DNA from: Mycolicibacterium austroafricanum
GTDB taxonomy: Bacteria > Actinomycetota > Actinomycetes > Mycobacteriales > Mycobacteriaceae
Direction of reading: 5' to 3'
Length of the DNA stretch: 64,000 bases
Assembly (NCBI RefSeq): GCF_000612725.1
Contig: NZ_HG964450.1
Span: forward strand, 616,808 to 680,807
Positions 40,358 to 48,714 of this stretch are shown here, in pieces. The position numbers and the translations under genes were made by a program. The notes below the pieces were generated by a model that ran no database searches, had not been told where the DNA came from, and saw only the letters and a list, made by a program, of their open reading frames with translations. Within the stretch, counting starts at the first letter, position 1. Each line of letters begins with the position of its first letter.

Positions 40358-41197
40358 GTGACCACGACTCGCACCACTGTATCCATCGCTACTGCAACGC
40401 TTTTCGCGGCAACGTGGGCTGTGTCCGGGGTGGCGGTGGCGCCGGTTGCGCACGCCAGCCCGCTCGACGGAATTCGCGCCGCCGTCAACGCTGCACGCAG
40501 CGGGTCACCCTGCCCCCCGTTGAACTACAACATCGACCTGGAGGGCGACGCGCAAGCGATGGTGGGCAACACCTCACCGGGTGTGCCGCCGGGCGGCCGC
40601 TACAACGGCAAGTCCGCGACGGGCGACTCGCAGGAAGATCCCACCTCGGAGGCGATCCGGGTTCTCATCGACAAAATGCGCCCTCTGATCACCAACTGCA
40701 GCTACAAGGATTTCGGCGTGGGCATGGTCCGAAACGACGACCGCGAATTCAGTGTCGTGAGTCTCGCGCTCGGCGAACCGCCCGCCGCGGCCCCGGTTCC
40801 GGCGCCGGTCCAGGAACCCGCGGGGAGGCCCATCAAGTGCACCGGTGGCCCGACCATCCCGGCCGGCCAGACCTGCCCACCCAAACCGCCGCCGGCGGAG
40901 ATGGCGCCGACGAACGCCGTCACGCTGAACATCGTCCGGGAAGGCCTGCGCGCCAAAGTCACTGTCGGGAACACGTCGAATCTGCGGGCGCAGTGCACCT
41001 ACAACGCCACGGAAGTCAACGGGCTGGGCATTCCGGTCAGCCGCGACTTCGAGGTCAACCCGAAAAGCACCACCCCGTTGGAGTTCGCAGCTCCCCTGCC
41101 CGGGCAGACCTACACGGTGGTGGTGACGTGCCGCGCCGACTTCAACGGCCAGAATGTCGAGATCGGTCGAGTGCAGCAGGACTTCTCAAGCTTCTAG
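40358..41197 (+). CDS. CAP-like secreted protein with Ig-like C-terminal domain
   Basis: 279 residues. Signal peptide MTTTRTTVSIATATLFAATW..., cleavage after VAHA. Residues about 36-145 resemble a degenerate mycobacterial CAP domain (IRAAVNAARSGSPCPPLNYN, ITNCSYKDFGVGM); after a proline-rich linker comes a beta-sandwich part (AVTLNIVREGLRAKVTVGNTSNLRAQCTYNATEVNG...GQTYTVVVTCRADFNG). Six cysteines suggest three disulfides. GTG 40358 has a GAGGGGAG site. Function unknown. Intact member of a pair; the other copy is frameshifted. Confidence 0.85.
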   Translation: MTTTRTTVSIATATLFAATWAVSGVAVAPVAHASPLDGIRAAVNAARSGSPCPPLNYNIDLEGDAQAMVGNTSPGVPPGGRYNGKSATGDSQEDPTSEAIRVLIDKMRPLITNCSYKDFGVGMVRNDDREFSVVSLALGEPPAAAPVPAPVQEPAGRPIKCTGGPTIPAGQTCPPKPPPAEMAPTNAVTLNIVREGLRAKVTVGNTSNLRAQCTYNATEVNGLGIPVSRDFEVNPKSTTPLEFAAPLPGQTYTVVVTCRADFNGQNVEIGRVQQDFSSF

Positions 41198-41201
41198 ACA
41201 G

Positions 41202-41732
41202 TCAGCGCGGGATCTGGGGAGAAATCTTGCGCGCGAGGTCGACGGCGGCGGCGTCGGCTTCGTCGTCCGACAACGACAGGACGGCGACCTGCACCATGTT
41301 GTTGCGGCCACCCGCCGGGAACTCCACCTGACCGGGCACCAGAAACCGCATGCCGTCCGGACCCGGTGTACCGACGTCGGGGAATCCGGATTCGGGTGGG
41401 GCGAGAGTGTTGTTGACCGCCGAACCCGGATTACCGATCTCGATCGCAACGGACTCGTAGTTGTCCGGGTTCTCCCAGAGGCATCCCGGCATGGTGGGGT
41501 CGGTGGAGGTCGAGCGTCCCTCGACGGCTACACCGAGCAGCGCCGAGACGTCCTGCGCCGACAGCAGCGCGCACGCGTCGATCGCGGCGGGGGTGGCCGC
41601 CGGCGGGGCCGCCGGTGTGTCGCCGGCCTCGGTGTCCCCGTCGCCGACACTGCCCGGCGAGCTGCAGCCCGCCACGGCAAGAATCGACATCACCAGTGTG
41701 AAAGTGCGCAACGCGGCCGGATGCTCAACCAT
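41202..41732 (-). CDS. DUF3558 lipoprotein
   Basis: 176 residues; lipobox LAVAGC about residue 22, then a Ser/Pro/Ala linker and the DUF3558 domain (AIDACALLSAQDVSALLGV ... PGCLWENPDNYESVAIEIG). Mycobacterial surface lipoprotein of unknown role. Convergent with the CAP-like gene, 4 bp apart. Message probably leaderless (operator F). Confidence 0.88.
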   Translation of the reverse strand: MVEHPAALRTFTLVMSILAVAGCSSPGSVGDGDTEAGDTPAAPPAATPAAIDACALLSAQDVSALLGVAVEGRSTSTDPTMPGCLWENPDNYESVAIEIGNPGSAVNNTLAPPESGFPDVGTPGPDGMRFLVPGQVEFPAGGRNNMVQVAVLSLSDDEADAAAVDLARKISPQIPR

Positions 41733-41739
41733 GAGCCAG

Positions 41740-41783
41740 ACGCTAGTGTCGGCGCGACGCAGGAGAAATCAGGTGTTTCCCTA
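41740..41783 (-). promoter_or_regulatory. LuxR-island operator F and -10
   Basis: Minus strand: TAGGGAAACACCTGATTT (41766-41783), 20 nt, TAGCGT (41740-41745), 7 nt, ATG at 41732. The first three bases of the dyad are the stop codon of the upstream alcohol dehydrogenase gene, so the promoter marks the exact right end of the island. Confidence 0.68.
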
Positions 41784-42794
41784 CGTGGTGAGCACCATCC
41801 GGTAGCGGGCACGGCCGGAGTCCATCGCCTCATATGCTTCGGCGGCCCGCTCCAGCGGCACTTCCTCCACCTTCGCGCGCACCCCCGACAGCAGCGCGAA
41901 GTGCATCGTCTCCTCGACGTCGCGCGATGTCCCCGACGGATGACCGGTCACCGAGCGCCCGGCGTTGATCAGGTCGAGCGGACTGATCGGCAGGTTCTCG
42001 GCGGTGACGCCGACGACGACGAGTTCGCCGGCCGGACCCAGGCCGCCGACGGTCGCAGCCATCGCGGCGGCGTTGTTCGCCGTCGCCAGCACCACAGACG
42101 CGCCGCCCAGCTTCGTCAGCTCCGCGGCGACGTCCTGCCCGGTCGAGTCGATGTAGTGGTGTGCGCCGAACTGCGTGGCTTCCTCGGCCTTGCCGGTGCC
42201 GCGGCCGATCGCGACCGTCTCGAAGCCCATGGCCCGCGCCCACTGCACGCCGAGGTGACCGAGGCCCCCGACACCGAGGACCGCGACCAGGTCGCCGGCC
42301 TTGGCGCGCGTCTGGCGCAGGCCGTTGAACGTCGTCACGCCCGCGCAGCCCATGGGTGCGGCTTCGACGAATGACAGCCCGTCCGGTATCCGCGCGAGTG
42401 CGGTCGCGGGCGCCGTCACCGACTCGGCATAGCCGCCCGGGTAGTGCCAGCTCGGCACCTGCATGCGTTCGCACTGCATGAAGAAGCCCCTCCGGCACGG
42501 GACGCAGCGGTTGCAGTTGCCTCCGAACCAGCCGACCGCCACCCTGTCGCCGACCGCGAAGTCCTCGACACCGTCCCCGAGCTCGGCGACGGTTCCCGCG
42601 ATCTCGTGTCCGAGCGTGACCGGCCACTGCAGACCGGGAAAGTGGCCGGCGCGGATCTCCCGGTCGGTGCCGCACACCCCGCACGCGGCGACGTCGATAC
42701 GGACATGGCCCGCAGGCGGGGGCAGGGTGTCGACCTCGACGTGGGTGAGCGCTTCGTTGGCGGAGGGGACCTGCACGGCCTTGTGGGTGGGCAT
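41781..42794 (-). CDS. Zinc-dependent alcohol dehydrogenase
   Basis: 337 residues of the MDR family. Catalytic zinc Cys in ACGVCGTDRE and His in GHE; structural zinc CNRCVPCRRGFFMQC; Rossmann motif LGVGGLGHLGVQWA. Oxidises alcohols or reduces aldehydes with NAD(P). ATG 42794 (MPTHKAVQV) fits family length. Not obviously part of the LuxR regulon although its stop codon forms the edge of operator F. Confidence 0.92.
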   Translation of the reverse strand: MPTHKAVQVPSANEALTHVEVDTLPPPAGHVRIDVAACGVCGTDREIRAGHFPGLQWPVTLGHEIAGTVAELGDGVEDFAVGDRVAVGWFGGNCNRCVPCRRGFFMQCERMQVPSWHYPGGYAESVTAPATALARIPDGLSFVEAAPMGCAGVTTFNGLRQTRAKAGDLVAVLGVGGLGHLGVQWARAMGFETVAIGRGTGKAEEATQFGAHHYIDSTGQDVAAELTKLGGASVVLATANNAAAMAATVGGLGPAGELVVVGVTAENLPISPLDLINAGRSVTGHPSGTSRDVEETMHFALLSGVRAKVEEVPLERAAEAYEAMDSGRARYRMVLTT

Positions 42795-42828
42795 GACCCA
42801 GCCTAAGTCGCCGGTACCCTTGGGACCC

Positions 42829-43539
42829 GTGGTCGTCGACAATCTCGCGCTGATGCCCGATTTCCTGGACCCGATCAACCTGTTGAGCTACTTCGGGACC
42901 TGGGCGCTGATCGGTCTGCTCGTGGTCGTCTTCGTCGAGTCCGGGGTGCTGTTCCCCGTCCTGCCGGGCGACTCGCTGCTGTTCGTGGCCGGGATGCTGG
43001 CGGCGGGCACGGCGGCGGCGTCCAAGGAGGGCAATGTCGCCAACGCCGACTTCCAGCTGTGGCAACTGCTGGTGTTCATCCCGATCGCGGCGGTGCTCGG
43101 CGCCCAGGTGGGCTACTGGATCGGCCGCAACGTCGGCACCGCGATGTTCAAGCCGGACGCGCGGTTCCTGAAGCAGAAGTATCTCGACGAGGCTCACCTG
43201 TTCTTCGAGCAGCGCGGCCCGTTCGCGATCGTCGTCGCGCGGTTCGTGCCGATCGTGCGCACGCTGGCGCCGATCACCGCCGGTGCCGCGAAGATGAACT
43301 ATGCGGTGTTCACGCTGTACAACGCTGTCGGCGCGGTGGTGTGGGGTGCGGGTCTGACGCTGCTCGGCTACTGGCTGGGCAGGTTCGAGGTCATCCAGAA
43401 GCTGCTCGAGCCGATCGTCATCGGGATCGTGCTCCTGTCGGTGCTGCCGATGCTCATCGAGTGGTACCGGCGCCGCAAGGCCGCCAAGCAGGCCGGCGGC
43501 GCAATCCCCGGCAGCACCGAGGCCGAACCGACCGGTTAG
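42829..43539 (+). CDS. dedA: DedA-family membrane protein
   Basis: 236 residues, homologue of Rv0364. Motifs ESGVLFPVLPGDSLLF, GYWIGR and FEQRGPFAIVVARFVPIVRTLAPITAGAAKM (the conserved DedA R-x-P loop). DedA proteins move or flip polyprenyl phosphates and phospholipids. GTG 42829 is 8 nt after TACCCT (42815-42820), so a leaderless start is likely; ATG 42853 is the alternative. Confidence 0.9.
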   Translation: MVVDNLALMPDFLDPINLLSYFGTWALIGLLVVVFVESGVLFPVLPGDSLLFVAGMLAAGTAAASKEGNVANADFQLWQLLVFIPIAAVLGAQVGYWIGRNVGTAMFKPDARFLKQKYLDEAHLFFEQRGPFAIVVARFVPIVRTLAPITAGAAKMNYAVFTLYNAVGAVVWGAGLTLLGYWLGRFEVIQKLLEPIVIGIVLLSVLPMLIEWYRRRKAAKQAGGAIPGSTEAEPTG

Positions 43540-45389
43540 CGCCTCCCCGCTTCCAGCGCCCGGATCAGGCTGGCGGCATCCCACGGTCCCCTGTGCCGGA
43601 TGCCGTTGACGAACAGCGTCGGTGTCGCGTTGAGGTCCATCGCCTCGGCGTCCTCGGCGTCGTCGGTCACCCGGTGCAGCACCTTCGACGAGTGCACCCG
43701 CACGTCCTGATCGAACTGCTCGATGTCACACCCGGCCGCCACCGCGTAGCGGTACATGTCCGACCACTCCAGGTCGTCCTGGTGGTCGAACAGTTCATGG
43801 GCCATCTCCCAGAACTTGCCCTGCAGTGCCGCGGCCTCACTGGCCCGCGCGGCGTCGAACGCGCGCGGATGCGCCCGCTCCAGCGGGAAGTGCCGCCACA
43901 CATACAGCAGATCGTCGCCGAAATGGGCGCGCACCTCGTCGATCGCCCCGGTGGCCCGGCTGCAGAACGGGCATTCGAAGTCGCCGTACTCGACGAGGAC
44001 CAACGGCGCGTCGTACCTGCCGCGGACGTGGTCGCGGTCGGGCTCCACCGGGCGCAGCAGCTTCAACCCCACCGGTTCGGGCGGGCTCAGCCAGTCGGTG
44101 ATCCGGAAGACCGCCCAGCCGAATACGAATGCGAGGACGGAGGCCGCCAGCACGCCGATGCGCGCCTGATCCTGACGGCTCGCGTCGGAGATCGCGATGT
44201 CGACGATGAACAGCGAGATCGTGAATCCGATCCCGGACAGCGCGGCGCCGCCGGCGATCCGGCGCAGCGTCAGCCCCGGCGCGAGCACGCCCAGTCCGGT
44301 GCGGCGCATCAGCCAGGTGGCGCCGGTGATGCCGACGAACTTGCCGATTACCAAACCGGCCACGATGCCCCACGTCAGCGGCGACCGCAGGGCCGTCATC
44401 AGGCTCTGCCCGTCGAGCAGCACGCCGGCGTTGACCAACGCGAACAGCGGAAGGATCACGAACGACACCGCCGGACCCACCGCGGTCTGCATCCGCTCGT
44501 TGATCGAGATCGACTCCCGCAGCGAGCGACTCGCGGCGCGCGCGTACTGAGAGTTCGGCGACTGCCGGAACGCGCGGATCTGGTCGACGGCCCGCTCGAC
44601 GGGGCGCCGTTCCGGCGTGAACACCGGGATCAACAGCGCGACGGCGACGCCCGCCAGGGTGGGATGGATCCCGGCCAGGTACAGCGCCACCCAGAGCGCG
44701 ACACCGAGCACCGCGTAGGCGGGGCCGCGCACCGCGGGCAGGAACCGCACCAGGGCCAACGCGACGAGCATGGTGACCGCGACGACCAGCGGCCCGACTT
44801 GGATGGCGTCGGAGTAGAACACCGCGATCGCGACCAGCGCCCCGACGTCGTCGACCACGGCGAGCGTGAGCAGGAACAGCCGCACCCGGGCCGGGAACTT
44901 CGGCTTGATGATGGCCAGCGCACCGACCAGGAACGCGGTGTCGGTCGAGATCACCACGCCCCAGGCGTGGGCGTTGTCCCCGGACGGGTTGAACGCCAGG
45001 AACACGATGGCAGGCACGATCAGGCCTGCAGCGGCGGCGACGACGGGCACCGCCGCCCTGGACCGGTCGGTGAGCTCACCGATGGTGAACTCCCGGGTCA
45101 CCTCGAGCCCGACGATGAAGAAGAAGAACGTCATCAGCGCGTCGTTGACGAGGTGCTTGACCGTCATCTCGAAGTGGTGAGCACCGAACCCGAACCCGAT
45201 GTGGGTTTCCAGCAGGGTCGAATAGCTCTGCGCCCAAGGCGAATTCGCCCACAGGATGGCCACGACGGTGAACGTCAGCAGCAGTGCCGCGGCGGTGTTG
45301 TCGGTGGTCCTGGTGGCCTGGCTGCCGCGGGACAGCCGCGAGGGGAGCAGCGGGAATCCCCGCGCGGTGGTCTGCTCAGTCACTGTCAC
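43536..45389 (-). CDS. nhaA: NhaA Na+/H+ antiporter fused to DsbA-like domain
   Basis: 617 residues. The first 430 or so are a 12-helix NhaA antiporter (TFFFFIVGLEVTREFTIGEL, VDDVGALVAIAVFY with the ion-binding Asp pair). The last 170 are a thioredoxin-fold DsbA domain: VEYGDFECPFCSRATGAIDEVR with CPFC, and ATPTLFVNG (cis-Pro). The fusion is a known actinobacterial arrangement. Overlaps the GH76-like gene by 14 bp at its start and dedA by 4 bp at its end. Confidence 0.93.
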   Translation of the reverse strand: MTVTEQTTARGFPLLPSRLSRGSQATRTTDNTAAALLLTFTVVAILWANSPWAQSYSTLLETHIGFGFGAHHFEMTVKHLVNDALMTFFFFIVGLEVTREFTIGELTDRSRAAVPVVAAAAGLIVPAIVFLAFNPSGDNAHAWGVVISTDTAFLVGALAIIKPKFPARVRLFLLTLAVVDDVGALVAIAVFYSDAIQVGPLVVAVTMLVALALVRFLPAVRGPAYAVLGVALWVALYLAGIHPTLAGVAVALLIPVFTPERRPVERAVDQIRAFRQSPNSQYARAASRSLRESISINERMQTAVGPAVSFVILPLFALVNAGVLLDGQSLMTALRSPLTWGIVAGLVIGKFVGITGATWLMRRTGLGVLAPGLTLRRIAGGAALSGIGFTISLFIVDIAISDASRQDQARIGVLAASVLAFVFGWAVFRITDWLSPPEPVGLKLLRPVEPDRDHVRGRYDAPLVLVEYGDFECPFCSRATGAIDEVRAHFGDDLLYVWRHFPLERAHPRAFDAARASEAAALQGKFWEMAHELFDHQDDLEWSDMYRYAVAAGCDIEQFDQDVRVHSSKVLHRVTDDAEDAEAMDLNATPTLFVNGIRHRGPWDAASLIRALEAGRR

Positions 45390-46497
45390 CTGCGGTCACA
45401 ACATGCGCGGCCTCCAAAAGCATCCATCCGGCAAGTTGCACCGACAGGTCGCGCTCGGGGATCTCCGAGGAGTTGACCGCGCCGTCCACGAACTCGGCGT
45501 CCCCGGTACCCGCCGTCGGCAGTTCGGCGGGGCGGTCCCAGAACGCCGCGAACAGCGGCAGACCCTCGGTGTCCTTGCCGGTCTGCCTGTTGTCCCACGC
45601 GGCGCGCGCCGAGGTGAGCACCAGCTCGGTCGCCGTCTCGCGGGCCGTGCCATCGGCCGGGGAGTCGCCGGGCAGCGCCGTCGCCACCAGGGCCAGATAC
45701 CGCGCGAGGATGCCGTTGAACAATCCGCCGTCGCCGCCGCCGGCACCCTTGATGACCCCTGCGGGTGCCATGTGCTCGGCGACCGCGGCCACCAGGCGGT
45801 GCACCCGCTCGGCGTGCCGGGGTGCGTCGGTGCGCACGGCGAGCTCGGTCTCGAGGCCGAGCACGACGCCCTGGCAGTAGGTGTACTGGGCGCGCACCAA
45901 CGAGCCCGCCTTGATGCCGTCGAACACCAGGTGGGTCTCCGGATCGATCAGCGTGTCGTCGATCCAGTCGGCCATCTGCTGGGCCCGCCGCAGCCGGTCG
46001 TCATAACGGGCCAGGAAGATCGCGGCCGGTCCGTTGGCGGGGGCGTTGAAGAACTGGTCCTGTTTGCGCCACGGGATGCCGCCGCCGTCCTCGGGCACCC
46101 ACGCGGTGACGAACTGGTCCGCCAGCTTCGCCAGCGCCCTGGGCCGCGTCACCCCGGTCAACCGTCCCGCGCGTTCCAGGGCGAGCGCCAACCATGCCAT
46201 GTCGTCGTAGTAGTCGTTGGTCCACCTGCCGATGTTGCGCAGCCGAATCCCGCGGATCTGCTTGGTGATCACGCCGAGCCGTTCGGGTCTGGGGTCGCGC
46301 ACCTGCGCGTCGACGAGGTTGTCCAGCAGGTGGGCCTGCCACCAGTAGTGCCAGGTGCCGAATCGCCGGTCCCGGCCGTCGGCCGGCCAGGCCACCACCC
46401 CCAGTTGCGTTCGCGGCAACCCCCACAACCGCTTGAGGTGTCGGGCGGAGATCGCGGCTTCGGCGCTGGCGGCGCGGTTGGCCCACATCTGGTCCAT
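45376..46497 (-). CDS. GH76-like (alpha/alpha)6 barrel protein
   Basis: 373 residues, homologue of Rv0365c. The NDYYDDMAWLALAL segment carries the Asp pair that is catalytic in alpha-1,6-mannanases of family GH76; GIPWRKQDQFFNAPANGPAAIFLARY and FNGILARYLAL follow. No signal peptide seen, so a cytoplasmic role is expected. Divergent from the TetR gene with a strong dyad between them, and the start of nhaA overlaps its end. Confidence 0.85.
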   Translation of the reverse strand: MDQMWANRAASAEAAISARHLKRLWGLPRTQLGVVAWPADGRDRRFGTWHYWWQAHLLDNLVDAQVRDPRPERLGVITKQIRGIRLRNIGRWTNDYYDDMAWLALALERAGRLTGVTRPRALAKLADQFVTAWVPEDGGGIPWRKQDQFFNAPANGPAAIFLARYDDRLRRAQQMADWIDDTLIDPETHLVFDGIKAGSLVRAQYTYCQGVVLGLETELAVRTDAPRHAERVHRLVAAVAEHMAPAGVIKGAGGGDGGLFNGILARYLALVATALPGDSPADGTARETATELVLTSARAAWDNRQTGKDTEGLPLFAAFWDRPAELPTAGTGDAEFVDGAVNSSEIPERDLSVQLAGWMLLEAAHVVTAGDSD

Positions 46498-46531
46498 GCG
46501 GTCGATCCTGCCCTACCAGCCCCCACCTGGC

Positions 46532-46564
46532 TATGAGACAAATATGTCTCATATGAGCTAAAGT
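46532..46564. promoter_or_regulatory. TetR operator (9-4-9 dyad) with -10
   Basis: TATGAGACA (46532-46540) and TGTCTCATA (46545-46553) are perfect inverted 9-mers 4 nt apart; a second palindrome CTCATATGAG (46548-46557) overlaps the right arm. The -10 TAAAGT (46559-46564) is 6 nt before the TetR ATG (leaderless). A repressor bound here would block the -35 region. Confidence 0.75.
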
Positions 46565-46570
46565 TGTCAC

Positions 46571-47110
46571 ATGACTGCGACCCGCGATCAATTGCTGCGC
46601 GCCGCGGCCGATTTCCTGGGACGGCGCCCCAACGCGACGCAGGACGAGATCGCCGCCGCCGTCGGCGTGAGCCGCGCGACCCTTCACCGGCACTTCGCCG
46701 GCCGGCTCGCGTTGATGACCGCGCTGGAGGAACTCGCGATCACCGAGATGCGCACAGTGCTCGACACCGTCCGGCTCGACGAGGGCACGGCGACGGAAGC
46801 GCTGCGCCGCCTGGTGTCGGCCTGCGAGCCGGTCTCGCCGTACCTGGCCCTGCTCTACACCCAGAGCCAGGAGATCGACATGGACACCACGCTGGAGGCC
46901 TGGCGGGTGATCGACGACAAGATCACCGCACTTTTTCTGCGCGGTCAGCGCGACGGGGAATTCCGGCCCGACCTGACCGCGGCGTGGCTCACCGAGATGT
47001 TCTACAGCCTGGTCGGCGGCACCGCGTGGTCGATCCGCGCCGGACGTGCCGCCGCCCGCGACTTCGACCGGCTGATCATCGACCTACTTCTGCACGGGGT
47101 GACCTCGTGA
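46571..47110 (+). CDS. TetR-family regulator
   Basis: 179 residues: N-terminal helix-turn-helix TQDEIAAAVGVSRATLHRHFAGRLALMTAL, then a helical ligand domain. Adjacent to a drug exporter with 4-bp overlap, the usual repressor-pump arrangement; likely binds the dyad upstream of itself. Confidence 0.92.
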   Translation: MTATRDQLLRAAADFLGRRPNATQDEIAAAVGVSRATLHRHFAGRLALMTALEELAITEMRTVLDTVRLDEGTATEALRRLVSACEPVSPYLALLYTQSQEIDMDTTLEAWRVIDDKITALFLRGQRDGEFRPDLTAAWLTEMFYSLVGGTAWSIRAGRAAARDFDRLIIDLLLHGVTS

Positions 47111-48714
47111 CGCGCCGCTGGTCGGCTCTGGGCGTCCTGACGCTGGCCGTTCTGCTCATCGGTATCGACGGCACGGTGCTGGCGCTGGCGACCCCGTTCA
47201 TCAGCGCCGACCTCGGCGCCACCGGCACCCAGATCCTGTGGATCGGCGACATCTACTCGTTCGTGCTCGCCGCGCTGCTGATCAGCATGGGAAGCCTCGG
47301 CGACCGGATCGGACACCGGAGATTGCTGCTCTGCGGCGCAACGGCTTTCGCGGTCATCTCGGCCGTCACCGCGTACTCGACGTCGCCGCAGATTCTGATC
47401 CTCACCCGCGCGCTGCTCGGGATGGCGGGCGCGACGCTGACCCCGGCCACGCTGGCGTTGATCCGCGGCCTGTTCCCCGACCAGCGGGAGCGCAGCATCG
47501 CCGTCGGCATATGGGCGTCGGCGTTCTCGGCGGGCGCCGCGCTCGGCCCGGTAGTGGGTGGTGTTCTGCTGGAACACTTCTGGTGGGGTTCGGTCTTCCT
47601 GATCAACATTCCGGTGATGGTGGTACTGCTCGTCGGCGGTCTGCTGCTGCTGCCCGAGCACCGCAACCCCGACCCCGGCCCGTGGGACCTGCCCAGTGTG
47701 GCCCTGTCGATGGTCGGCATGCTCGCCGTGGTGTACGCGGTCAAAGAGGGCTTCGCCGGGCTGGCGCACGGTCTCGGCCCCGACGTCGCCGTGGCCGGCC
47801 TCGTCGGCGCCGCTGCGCTGACGGTGTTCGTGCGCCGCCAGCTTCGCCTGCCGGTACCGCTGATCGACGTCCGGCTGTTCGCCAACCCGCGGTTCTCCGG
47901 CGTGGTGGCCGCGAACCTGCTCTCGGTGCTCGGCCTGTCCGGTCTGGTTTTCTTTCTGTCCCAGTACTTTCAGCTGGTGCATGGGTACGGGCCGCTGAAG
48001 GCGGGCCTGGCCGAGCTGCCCGCGGCGGTGACGGCCACGGTGTTCGGTGTGCTGGCCGGGGTGGCCGTGCGGTACGTCTCACACCGCGCGGTACTCGCCA
48101 CGGGCCTGGCGCTCGTCGGCGTTGCGATGGCCGCACTGACCGCCTCGCTACTGGTGTTCACCCCTGTCGCGCCGTACCTGCCGCTGGGTGTTGCGCTGTT
48201 CGTGGTCGGCGTGGGACTCGGCCTGGCGTTCACCGTCGCCAGCGACGTGATCCTGGCCAGCGTGCCGAGGGAGCGCGCCGGGGCCGCGGCCGCGGTCTCG
48301 GAGACGGCCTACGAGCTGGGCATGGCTCTGGGCATCGCGATGCTCGGTTCGATCGTCACCGCCGTGTACCGCACTGTGCTCGTGGCACCCGAGCTCCCCT
48401 CAGCGGCAGCAGATCTGGCCCGCGACTCGCTTCCCGGCGCAACTCACGCCGCGCACTCACTGCCGGCCGATCAGCAGGCGACGCTGCTGGACGCGGCGCG
48501 GGCCTCGTTCACGCACGGGCTGGCGTCCGCGTCGGCCGTCGGCGCCGTGCTCCTGCTCACCGCCGCGGTCGCGGTGTGGTGGCTGCTGCGGCCGGGGTCA
48601 CCAGGCGCATCCGAGGTCGGCGTGCTGGCGGATCCAGGTGTGCATCGCGATCCCAGCGGCGACGCCGGCGTTGATGCTCCTTGTGGAGCCGAACTGGGCG
48701 ATCGAAACGGTTAG
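47107..48714 (+). CDS. MFS drug exporter (DHA2, EmrB/QacA type)
   Basis: 535 residues with 14 helices. Motif A GDRIGHRRLLL, motif C GAALGPVVGGVLLEHFWW, and IDGTVLALATPFI at helix 1. Exports drugs or other amphipathic compounds by proton exchange. GTG start overlaps the TetR stop. The last 39 codons are antisense to the RNA methyltransferase and hydrophilic, so they are likely a read-on tail after loss of an earlier stop. Confidence 0.92.
   Translation: MTRRWSALGVLTLAVLLIGIDGTVLALATPFISADLGATGTQILWIGDIYSFVLAALLISMGSLGDRIGHRRLLLCGATAFAVISAVTAYSTSPQILILTRALLGMAGATLTPATLALIRGLFPDQRERSIAVGIWASAFSAGAALGPVVGGVLLEHFWWGSVFLINIPVMVVLLVGGLLLLPEHRNPDPGPWDLPSVALSMVGMLAVVYAVKEGFAGLAHGLGPDVAVAGLVGAAALTVFVRRQLRLPVPLIDVRLFANPRFSGVVAANLLSVLGLSGLVFFLSQYFQLVHGYGPLKAGLAELPAAVTATVFGVLAGVAVRYVSHRAVLATGLALVGVAMAALTASLLVFTPVAPYLPLGVALFVVGVGLGLAFTVASDVILASVPRERAGAAAAVSETAYELGMALGIAMLGSIVTAVYRTVLVAPELPSAAADLARDSLPGATHAAHSLPADQQATLLDAARASFTHGLASASAVGAVLLLTAAVAVWWLLRPGSPGASEVGVLADPGVHRDPSGDAGVDAPCGAELGDRNG

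Noticed and set aside
31633..42828. Prophage or integrative element
   Set aside because: No integrase, phage structural gene, tRNA or att-like repeat was found at either border.
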